A program made the position numbers and the translations under genes. The notes under the pieces are model-generated. The model saw only the letters and a program-made list of their open reading frames with translations, was not told where the DNA came from and did not search any database. Shown here piece after piece: positions 1 through 10,781 of a stretch of DNA of 64,000 bases; the first letter of the stretch is position 1; every line of letters begins with the position of its first letter. Source of the stretch: Phoebastria nigripes. Lineage: Eukaryota > Chordata > Aves > Procellariiformes > Diomedeidae. The stretch is from positions 141,910 to 205,909 of the forward strand of contig JAYKAV010001289.1 of NCBI GenBank assembly GCA_035582835.1, written 5' to 3'.

Positions 1-1040
1 TGTAAGCAATTATTTACTATTGGGCATATATGAGAATGTTGAGGCTTTGAGTATATGGTAGAGGTGCTCCTTTAAGAAAGCATTGATCTGTTTTTTACTT
101 AATAGATTTGCAAAACCCAGGCACTTGTCATGATGTCTGCTCTATCACCAGGGAGGGAGAAAATGAAGCTTTGACAGATGGACAGAAATTTGGAGCTGGA
201 CAAGGTGGCAGTTTCTCCCCACCCTTAGGTATCAGCCTTGTGCTCCCTTTGTAGCTCCTTTTTCTCATGATTCTTCCCACATGGCCAAGAAACTACTTTC
301 TACATTGCAAAGACTCCCTGTCTTTCCCTAGTTAGCTCATTCCTCTCCTCCACATGATTCCACATTCACTGCTGCTGCTGCCATTGCAACCACTCATTGT
401 TCATCATGTTCTGGCAATTGGTTAAATCCGTGATGATGCCTAACACCATTCAATTGGCATTCTCTGCCATTCAATTTCCCTTGCTTTTGGGCAGGTAGAA
501 TCTCTCATTGTACTACAACATGCCTTGCAATGTGGCTAGCCCAAGTCAAATATGAATGGGAAGTGCTAATTTTATGAACATAGAAAGACAGACTGCTGTT
601 AACTGCTGCAAATATTGAGCAATTCATTGACTTTGTATGTTGGTCAGCAAATCCACCATCTGAAATGCTGCAGAACTGGGTTCTAAAGCTTACTGCTGAA
701 TAGAAATATGCTCTTTTAAAAGCAAAGGTGAGCTTGTGCTCCTCCAAGGTTGGGTTCCGGTCCAAAATCAGGTTCAGACCAAAAACTGTGTATATCTGAA
801 CTGGAATTAATCAGATCAAGCTAGGGCTTACTGGAACCAGACTATTACCAATGGTTATGCAGCTCACAGTCCCCAACTGGCTTGCATTCAGCCTACTTGG
901 AGCACGGTCAAAGATACCATGATCAAACAGATAAGGCTTAAAGCTATATGATCTCAAACAGTGACTTGGTATATAGAAAAACATAATCTTTAAACCAAGG
1001 AACTTACAAATTAAAGTAAGAGACAGCAGGCAGTGAAAGG

Positions 1041-1076
1041 GAGGACACAGGCACTAAGGAGGACACAGGCACTAAG
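1041..1076. repeat. Perfect tandem duplication of an 18-mer
   Basis: Two adjacent identical 18-base units (1041-1058 and 1059-1076, each starting gaggacacagg and ending actaag) lie head to tail. There is no divergence between copies, which suggests a recent local slippage event. It is intronic with no coding consequence. Confidence 0.95.
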
Positions 1077-1649
1077 TCAATAAATTTAAGAAGACGGGCT
1101 GGTACCAATCCCATGCCGAGGACTCCAAGATATCTCTTAATGACTGACTCAACATCTAGGTTTCATAGCAAATGTTATTCTTTGGGAGACTTTGAAAAGT
1201 AATAGTCTAATACAAGGATAAAGTAAATACATAGATACAGTGGACAGATCCCACCACATTATTTAAATTTCTTTTAAATAATCTAAATTTTAAATAATCT
1301 AAACTAGCAGGCGTGTACCTATCCTCAGAACTATGGTCCATGCTTAACACACACTGGTAGATTAGTATCAAAGGAAGAAGCAGCGAGTGTTAAACATAAA
1401 GTTTACAGAATCAAGAAAACTACCGCATGAGAAATAGAACAAATTGAAACATCNAAACAGGACTCAGAAGAAAAGGTCTTTGTGTATGTTGTCCCAAATG
1501 GCAAACTGTGAGGCCAAATATTTAACTCACAAGCCCCTGATTCTAATATATTAACACAAATGAACATGGAACTAAACATTAAGTACTAATATGGCATTTT
1601 CATCTGTTTCCATTTGCTTTATAAAAATGAATTTAGCTTCACAATGCAT

Positions 1650-1765
1650 CTGATTTTTCACTTGGGAAAACAGGACACAGAGAAGTTATTTCTCTTTTAC
1701 AAAATCACACAGTGAGGCAGTGGCAAAACAATAACATTCAGATGTTTTTGCCCCGAGCCCAGAAT
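1650..1765 (-). repeat. MIR-type SINE core remnant
   Basis: Read on the minus strand, the block follows the order of the MIR core. A gccactgcctca segment is followed by ctgtgtga, then an aacttctctgtg segment and a pyrimidine-rich gttttcc stretch. This is the part of MIR elements that normally reads as the 'tgtgtgacc...cctctctgtgcctcagtttcc' region. The tRNA-derived head is weak or lost. The copy is old and diverged, and the call rests on remembered family consensus, not on a library search. Confidence 0.62.
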
Positions 1766-2018
1766 CCAATCAAGAAAACTATATTTTAACAGATCCAATT
1801 CTTTGGGAGGAATGAAGATCAGGTCTTGATGGAATTTGAATCCCTGACTATGACTGCTGAAGGAAACCACAGTGCAACCTGAGCTAAGGTAAAATCAGTA
1901 ATTGTCAACAGGAACGTTAGGTCTATTCTGCAGATTTCTATCATCTACTACAAAACAAAATCTTAACATACTTCCTACAAATTTCCAAAGCATTTGACCA
2001 CAACCACAGAAACAGAAG

Positions 2019-2078
2019 GATCCATAAACATAGAGCACATTATTCAAGCACAAGATCTATAAACATAGAGCACATTAT
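2019..2078. repeat. Direct repeat, 20-base unit, period 35
   Basis: The 20-mer beginning ataaacatagag occurs at 2024-2043 and again, identical, at 2059-2078. The four bases before each copy (gatc) also match, with one difference just after them. The 15 bases between the copies are not repeated. This is a small, recent-looking intronic duplication. Confidence 0.92.
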
Positions 2079-2990
2079 ACGATTCAAAAGAAGCAGCACT
2101 ATCATCAAAAGTGAGCATCTGTGAAAGGAATATCTTTTTTAGAACTTGAACCAAAAAAACATATTCAGATCATCCAATATTCTCAGATAACTAAGAACTA
2201 AATACTTTAGGTTCCCCCACCTGGAATTTAAACAGGGCTCACCTATGGCTCCTGACTATATTCTACGCACTCTAGTCAGTTGACGTATGTCAGTCATGTT
2301 CAAAAAGGGGTTTTAGCTATAGCTAGATTCAAAGCTGTCTTGGTGTGTCCATGCTAGTTAGCTGTATTTCAGTACTGCCAATCTCAAATGTTCAAAATTA
2401 TGAAGCCGCCTACAGAAAGAATGATGTTTCCTTTAAAATGATGAGGTTTGGAGAAAAAAAAATCCTTGTTTTGTTCTATAATTGGCTGTTGTTTATAATT
2501 TTGCATACCAGTCACCGAACATTTATGAGGCTCTCAAATCATGTTTTTGAATTTTGCTAGCTACAAATGTATTATATATTTTAACATGACAACTGGGATT
2601 TCCAAGTAATGATATAAGTCTAATAGCTGTGGATTATTCATCAATGGTGTCACAGTCAGTGGCAATGTTTTTGAATACAGTCTGAGCATTATTTTTAATA
2701 TAGTTAGCCCAGTCCTGCTGGTGGCTAAGGAAGTAATAGAGGTGTTGGTTTATGTCATATTTAATATAAAACTCTTGTTGATGATTTTCAGGCCTCCATT
2801 CAGATGACAGTTAGGTCATTATGAGTAACACAGGCTTTGAATACGACTTCATATGCTAGGTCATCTCTGAAAGTACACCTAGTTACCATTAATCTTAAAA
2901 GTCATTCAGCAGTATCCTTTCATATTTGTCTTATAATTGCATAGAGCTAAATTTAAACAATTTTAAGACTTGTCTTATAATTCATGATTC

Positions 2991-3007
2991 AAAAAAAAAA
3001 AAAAAAA
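2991..3007. repeat. Poly(A) run, 17 bases
   Basis: An uninterrupted run of 17 A in intronic sequence. No recognisable retroposon body lies immediately upstream, so it is treated as simple sequence. Confidence 0.95.
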
Positions 3008-4009
3008 TGTAGCTTCAGCTTCTGATCAATGACCCAGTACTGCAAGCACTCCTAAAATTAAAGGAAAACATGACTCTGATCCTGTCAAACTCAGATCACT
3101 GCCATATGTTATAGGAAAGATATAAGGAGTAGAGAGAAATCATTGCTAGATACTATTACAAAGGCATTCCATAAAACANAGAAGTCTGCTGATATTTCTT
3201 ATAACAAATTACTTGAACCTTAAAGGCTGTGTCAAAGCTATGGGAACCAGGAGCACTTCCCAGATTTGGTCTATATCTCAGCTGCCTGCTGGGATGAGAC
3301 ATACACGTACCATGTCTCTGCACACTTCAGTTTCCTTTGGAAACGCAGGTGTGCAGGTAGGCAGGGAGTGGAACTGCACTTCCATAGTCCCCTTGCTCTA
3401 GATCAGTTGGGGGATCAAGATGCAGCCCAAACTGCACTTCCCCCCAGTTTATGGCCAGCAGTGGGACTAAATTTGGAGTCCTTGGCTCAGGAATAAATCT
3501 GTTACACCACTCCCCCCACACCCTCCACCCCCCAAAAAAGCCCTCTACAAATAGTCAATATATCTTCTCTAAATGTAGTAAATTTCATAATTCTGAAGTT
3601 CTAAAATTCTGATGATGGGAGTAAAACCATCTGACAGATCTAACAGCCACACACTCACTCTGTCACAACTGCATTTGGACCTCAGAGATCTGGATGTATT
3701 TCTGATGAAGAAAGATAGGCGGCCAAAAGTTGACCACCAATATGTTACTTCAGAAATCTTTATTTTCTATATGACTGTGTTATTTGCATAAAAGCACACA
3801 ACAAAACACATAAATATAATCTAAAGATGTCTACAGCAACTTGCACTCAAATGATATCTAAAAAAAAATTGAGAAAAAGATTAAAAGTAAGTAACAATGA
3901 CAAAACAGAAAGGAAGGTGTGAAACACACTAAGTCTTCGAAGAATATGACTATGGTTATTAGGAACCTTTGACATTCAGTTGAGATTGTGACCTCGGCAA
4001 CACACTAAA

Positions 4010-4393
4010 ATGCAACAAGGCTCTCTTCTTAGAGGAGGCCAAAGAAGAGCAATGAACCTAGAGAACAAGTCCTATGAGGAGCAGCTGAGGGAACTGGGGT
4101 TGTTTAGTCTGGAGAAAAGGAGGCTCAGGGGAGACCTTATCGCTCTCTACAACTACCTGAAAGGAGGTTGTAGCCAGGTGGGTATTGGTCTCTTTTCGCA
4201 AGTAACAAGTGATAGGACGAGAGGAAATGGCCTCAAGTTGCACCAGGGGAGGTTTAGATTGGATATTAGGAAAAATTTCTTCACTGAAAGGGTTATCAAG
4301 CGCTGGAACAGGCTGCCCAGGGAAGTGGTTGAGTCACCATCCCTGGAGATATTTAAAAGACGTATAGACATGGCGCTTAGGGACATGGTTTAG
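4010..4393 (+). pseudogene. C-terminal fragment of CR1 ORF2 (reverse transcriptase)
   Basis: This 127-residue open frame, apart from its first few codons, matches the C-terminus of CR1 ORF2. Recognisable blocks are [20 protein letters not shown], then [32 protein letters not shown] and [10 protein letters not shown], with a stop after RDMV. This stretch lies downstream of the catalytic palm, so the fragment has no endonuclease or polymerase active site and cannot move on its own. The frame is unbroken to the normal stop, so the copy is not extremely old. The ATG at 4010 is probably fortuitous, in flanking or 5'-junction sequence. Confidence 0.88.
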
Positions 4394-4476
4394 TGGTGGA
4401 CTTGGTAGTGTTAGGTTAACAGTTGGACTCAATAATCTTAAGGGTCTTTTCCAACCTAAATGATTCTATGATTCTA
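4020..4476 (+). mobile_element. CR1 LINE, 5'-truncated 3' end
   Basis: CR1 is the dominant non-LTR retrotransposon of birds. The block carries the last part of the ORF2 reverse-transcriptase protein followed by a short 3' untranslated region. It ends in the characteristic tail of repeated attctatg units (tgattctatgattcta, about 4461-4476). The strongly truncated 5' end and lack of poly(A) are normal for CR1. It is inserted antisense to SOX6. The 5' boundary is approximate; similarity to the CR1 protein is clear from about 4030. Confidence 0.93.
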
Positions 4477-5638
4477 AAGAATAAGTTCTCAAGTTTCTTA
4501 GTAACCCAGTACTGAAACAGACATGTATGGAAGCGAAAAATAATAGTAACACATATGAAAAACTTTGTGACATGGCAAACATAGAAAGATCTGTAATAGT
4601 TTCATGACAATTAGAAGCGTTCATATTCTTGAAGATGAACAGAGTCTGTAGCATGGTACAGTACATCAGAGGCCTCAGTTTAACTGCTATTTCAGCAGCA
4701 CTGTTTTCAATGGACTTCCGCTCTAAATGATGCCATGCTAGAAGTGTCATCTTTTAGCTAGCTTGCCAAAGATAAGGGGCAAAACTCGGGTGATATTTTG
4801 AATGTCTTTTTTTTATATCCAGCTAATATCTAAATTCACCTTGTCTACAACTAGAAGGACAAATATGCAGCTCAATTTTGAACTCCCGCCAATGTTTTTT
4901 TTTCAGATCAGCAGAGGTATTCGTCCAGCACCTCTTTTCCAGAGACATCTCTTGGCTGCTAAACAAAGTCTGGAAATCTGAATCCATTCATGAACTCAGA
5001 TTTCCCATGTGGCAACACACCATGCCTCAAACTGCCCCACTAGCTCTAGAAAGACATATACACTGTCCTTAAACTGGCACACATCACTGTAGCTTGGGTT
5101 ACATATGTCAAAGCTTCATTCTGCACTATCCAGTAACAGAAGGGGCTGTCAGTACCACAAGGTGTATCAAGATACTAAATTAAGGACACTAGAAAGAGAA
5201 AGGATGAATTGAAGGAAATGAGCTAAACCAAGAAAGTCATCAGGGACTTGATGTCTATGAACCAGTAACTGTGTAAGTATTCTGTTGCAAATTTTCATCC
5301 CTAATGAGGAACAAAAAATCCTTCAACAAGTTGAAATATGAGAAGTTGCCACAGGATGGAAATTCCTTTACAAAGCAGTTTATAAATAACTGATTAGTGA
5401 ACAAGTACTTTTGAAAGTCCATGTATCTCCTAAGTCCTTTTTTCTAGAAAAAAAATCATTGCAAAACACCTCTCNGAAAGTTATTTTTTACCTACATTCT
5501 GTTCATTATTTTTCTGTTTAAAGACAATACAACAGTGGCCAATCACATCCAATAAAGAATGAATAAATGAAGCTAATAAATAATAGCTCCCTAAAAATGA
5601 AAATCTGGAAATTATTGGTTTTATAAGGAACTATTAAA

Positions 5639-5664
5639 AATATATATATATACACACACACACG
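5639..5664. repeat. Compound (TA)n(CA)n microsatellite
   Basis: Alternating TA units pass directly into CA units. It is a simple repeat in intron sequence. Confidence 0.9.
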
Positions 5665-7294
5665 GAAAATCTGAAATGTCTCATTAAGGTGCTAGCCTCC
5701 TTCTGAATATTATTTGTAATAAATGGCTGGTGAGCTTCAGTCATCATCTTATCTTACTGTTATGGAGACCTGAAATCTTGATTATGTCAAAATACTTAAA
5801 AAAAAAATTTAAGCAAAAACCATGTCAGCATGTACTCCTGGTGCATGTGTCAGTTCAATATGATAAGTTAATCATGATATTAAGCCAATAAGTAGGAATA
5901 TTTTGCTGAATTAAATTTGAGAGTTAACTATTCCTCTGTATGGATGAATCAATACAGGAACATCTTGGAACTGAACTTGCAACTTCTCCATTGTATACAA
6001 GTCCTTGCCCAAAACACTTTTAAATTCAGCTTTTTTGGTTTGCCTAGAGACTGATTAAAGATAATGTATGTCGGTTGGCAAGCAAGGAGAATCAGGGCTC
6101 TAAGATGTTTTATCACAGGCATATCATGTATTACCTATACAGTAAAGAAAAGATAACATTTACATGTGCTGTTGTTGTCAGACTTCAAAATGAAGGGACA
6201 ATTCATGAGACCTTACCTGGACCATTTATTTCTGGGTCACAGAGAGACAGAACAGAATATGTGCTCATAGGAATATTTCTCTATACAGAAAATATTAATG
6301 CCTTTTTATCAGAAAAATTCTGTGACAGTATTTCAAGAATCATTTGAAAATAACCCTATTTGTCAACAATCAAAAGTTTACTGGTCCTTTTGATCCAAGA
6401 AAAAAAGCAAATTTTGAACCTGTCAGATGTTTGGATATTAATAGGAAAATTTAGAGATGTTTTAACCTTTTCTCAAGAACAGTGGCATAACTTGAACTTG
6501 TCAGGTTAAAAAAGACCAAAATGATTCTCCAACAGAAGTAAATTGAGGCGGCAAAATGTTGCATAATATTCTATCTTACTACAGTGACTGGTAGGGTTCC
6601 TATCTATCTACATGTTCTCTTCTGGTGTATCATAGGGTAGAGAGGATACCAGTGGCATCCACTTCCAGAGCATGCATGGTAACCCTGCTAGAGACTAAAC
6701 TCAGTCTTGATAAACACTGATTTCCACCTGTGGCTTGACACCGTATGCCTGATATATAGAACTCTCACTGAAATGAGTGCAAATGCACTGAAGGTTTCTG
6801 TCATGAAAAAGACATTTTCATATAGAAAATGTGAAATATTTTTCCATTATCATTTGACAGCTGCCTGTCAATAAAATTGTGCTTGCTATATCTTGAATAG
6901 TTTGTGAGTGCACTGATGTGTAGACTTCTTAAAGAGCTCTAACTTTCTTCAGAGCTGCTAAATCCTTAAAAACTGGTGAATATATATATGTATATATTGC
7001 CTTGCTGAGATAATTTTCTCAATGTTTCCTACATTTTTATTAATAGTATAAAATGTAAACACTTAACTGACAGCTGCTGGGGGAAAAAAATAGTTGTGTT
7101 GCAGAAGGGCTTAGAGGGCTATACAGTCCTTTTCATGTCTCCGCCCTTTGCTATGGACTTATTACAATCTCACAAAAACACAGAGAAATCATTCAAGTGT
7201 TACCCTGGGATGTAAGCTAGACAGTACTTATGACACTTATGGCAGCATTTCAGCCATACCATTCTGTGATGCAGTGTTCAATAACCTATAGTCA

Positions 7295-7456
<162 letters not shown>

Positions 7457-8045
7457 TTAGTTCTCATTATATGCCTGTGCATATGTGTATGCACTGATAC
7501 ATGCCTTATTTTTTAAATCTGAACAAATAATGAGTGCATTTAATTAGAATTTTAACTCAGGGACAAGTTTTTACAGATTCTGAATGTTTGCATTTATGAA
7601 AATCAGTTTTAAATATGAAACATATACAGAAACTTTGAGATTATTTTGATCTGCACTGCCATAATGCATAAACGATTGTACATGCAAATACAAAACACTC
7701 TTGGCAGCAAACAGTGCTGATCAATGCTGCTCACTTTGCCTTTCCACTTATTTTCTAACTTAAACTGGAAAAGACAATCAACATTTGGGAGACATGATAA
7801 TTCAGAAGTTGAAAGAAGAGTTTGTATTAAAATATATTGCTAATTTAATGGAAAGAGCGCTTTTTCCCCACTACAAGATTCAAGTTTGCATTCATACTTC
7901 TGAGAAAATACAAGTCTGAATTTTTTGCAAGAGGTTTTCAAAGACAAGTATTTGAAAGAAGGGATAATAGATGACAGAACTGATATTATTATTTTGTCTA
8001 GGAATTTAAATTGTACCTCAGTGGAAAGGGAACCTAAGGAGATTT

Positions 8046-8063
8046 AAAAAAAAAAAAAAAAAA
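8046..8063. repeat. Poly(A) run, 18 bases
   Basis: An uninterrupted A run followed by a purine-rich stretch. It is simple sequence in the intron. Confidence 0.93.
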
Positions 8064-10185
8064 GGAAAAAGAATGCACACTCCTAGAAAAACAGAAAGCT
8101 TTTGAGAGCTGGAGACCTCCATAGGAAACCTGGAACTAGAAAGTGGAAACTGAAAGGTATTTTATGTGTTAACCCAGTTCTTCAATCAACTACTGGACAA
8201 GGGCACTATAAATGACACTGTAATATTGTCTCACAATAGTAGTCTCTGTAGTACTGTGTATCAGTAGCAAAGCGTTCAATGGTTATCATTAATTTAGTGT
8301 TCTCATTTGAAGGAACATAGCATGTTTTCCCTCTTGCCTTGTTGTTACCTCTTCAGACTAAACTTGGCATTATGTTGTACTTGTGAATGAATGCAACCTC
8401 GTTGTTCATTACTATGAAACAATATTAAATGTCATGTCAGCTTGAATTTACAGACATGAAATACCAGCTTTCAGCTCTACGAACAGTTTCTCCATGTTAT
8501 ACTTAATGCATTATGCAGAAGTAGAGTGCTGATTGCTGTTCAGTCTATTGTTCAATGACCTAGTTCTGTGCTGTGCATACTAGACATAAGAAGAAAACAT
8601 TAGGAGTTTCTCTCCTGAAAGATGGTTAGAAACTTGGAAATGTTCTTAAGGACAAAACATACTTGATGGCCTTGACTCCTCATTTGCTCCACCTCCAAAT
8701 ACTTCTGTTTTCCAATGTGATTATTTTTCTATTATCATTCTCTTTCAGTAATAAAATCCCACCAGGCCAACAACTGAGGAATTCTTTTGATTCCTCATTC
8801 TTCTGATTCCTTCAGCCATGGATTTTTTTAATTATTTTCTGTTTAATTTGCAGAGGAAGACAAGAAAGTACAACCTGACACTGGATTTGCCACAACATGC
8901 AGCTGAGGCATTTCAGGTACTAACTGCATTTATAAAAGTTCCTCAGAATCTTCCAGTTGTCGAACAAAATAACTCTGCATTTTATATTTGGTTAACTTCT
9001 TAACTTATTTTCTTCTGTAAAATCTGTGGTTGATGAAGGAGCTTACATATACAAAGCAACTCATGAGAAAAGAAAGAGTTACAAATGAAATGAGACTGCA
9101 GAAAGGCACTGCAATACTAGAGGCCCAATATTTTACTGAAAGATGTTGTGCAATGTAACAATACACCTGAATCATCAGGATGGGATCCGTTTTACTGGTA
9201 GACAGAATAAAAAATATGTTTGTCAAAGATTCTGTGTTCCATTGCAAAGGGCTGATTTGCAGTTGAGATAAAAATAAAGATCAGTACTAAGAAAACAGCT
9301 TTTGGCACATATATTGTCTCTTCCAAAATATTTGCACAAAAAGCTTTTTCTTAAGGATGTTAATACAGCACCTGCAGTATTCTTGGAAGAACAGCCTTTA
9401 AGTGTGTTTCAGAAGAAGGAGAAATACCTTTCTGCTATAAAAATCAACAGACCCTGCTACGTGTCAATATGCACACTTGAAATATCTTTCTAGTCATTCA
9501 TTCTCTTTGATTTTACCAGAAAATATTCTGTTAAAAAAAAAGAAGAAAAAAAGAAAGTTTCTGAAAGAATATCAATATTTTGACATGGAAGGAGAAAAGG
9601 GAAAATTACATGATAAGGTTCAGGAACAGTAAAATGAAAGCACTTATACCATAAAAATACCTGCTCTTGTCAAACAAAGGAGATGTATTTACCCCCTCCT
9701 TCTAATTCATAAAAAGCTGTAACAAAGCTAGCTATATTTAAGTCTTTGAAATGCCTTTTAAAGTCATTCCTTTGCTTGCTTTTTTACTGAAAATAATCTT
9801 CATAGTGATCATAAAAAATTTTCAATATTTGCACTGCGTTTAGACAAATTCAGAGAACTGTAAAAAATAGAAAAATGTTCCTCAATACTAATAATGTTTT
9901 TATCTAGTAGATGCCTTTACAATTCCATGAAATACAACAAATTCATATGAAATTTATTATTAGAAAGGAAACTTGTCCCACTAGGCTCCAATCCTTTTTT
10001 ATGGGATTTGTCTTTGCTCCCGTCTTGAATTCATCCTAAAGAGAATAGTTACTTGCACTAAAAATCCTTTAAAAGTATACCTTTTTCCTAGTATGAGCAA
10101 GGACTGAGAGGAAGATTGATTCTGTACATAATATTCCTATATGAACAAAAAATCACATTAAAAGTAAATGACTATACATATGTAT

Positions 10186-10781
10186 TGGGTATGGCTGAGA
10201 TGGAGTTAATCTTCCCTATAGCAGTCCTCATAGTACTGTGCTTTGTGTTGGTAGCTAGAAAGGTGTTGATAACACACCAGTGTTTTGGCTACTGCTGAGG
10301 AGTGCTCCCACAGCATCAAGGCTGTCTCTCCGACATTCCCCCCTCACCAGTAGGCTCGGGGTGGACAAGATCTTGGGAGGGGACATAGCCAGGACAGCTG
10401 ACATAAACTGACCAAAGGGATATTCCATACCATGTGACGTCTGCTCAGCAATAAAAGCTAAGAGAAAGGNGGGGGGGGGGGGGCATTCGTTATTATGACG
10501 TTTGTCTTCGGAGCAACCGCTACGCATACTGAAGCCCTACTTCCTGGGACGTGGCTGGACATCGCTTGCTGATGGGAAGTAGAGAACAGATCTTTTGTTT
10601 TCCTTTGCTTCCGCGTGCGGCCTTTGCTTTTGCTTTTATTAAACCGCCTTTATCTTGACCCACGAGTTTTTTTCCACCTTATTTTCTCCCCCACCCCCTC
10701 CACCTCGCCCTGCTGAGGAGGGGAGTGATTGAGCAGCTTGGTGGGCACCTGGCATCCAGCCAAGGTCAACCCACCACAACA
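10186..10781 (+). mobile_element. Solo LTR of an avian endogenous retrovirus
   Basis: The block begins tgggtatggctgagatgg and ends ccaccacaaca, giving the TG...CA ends of an LTR of about 596 bp. Internal landmarks match a bird ERV LTR type I recognise: aactgaccaaagggatattc, then ctcagcaataaaagc (a TATA-like box near 10450), ctgatgggaagtagag, and a tattaaacc signal near 10640 followed by cacgagtttt. It aligns along most of its length with the copy at 30619-31175. No gag, pol or env sequence flanks it, so it is a solo LTR. I could not find a convincing target-site duplication. A G-run with an N sits at 10468-10483. It is antisense to SOX6. Confidence 0.87.
10468..10483 (+). repeat. Poly(G) run with an ambiguous base
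   Basis: The run reads GG, N, then 13 G inside the LTR. The related LTR at 30.6 kb has a shorter purine-rich sequence at the same place, so the length here is probably unstable or hard to sequence. Confidence 0.85.
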
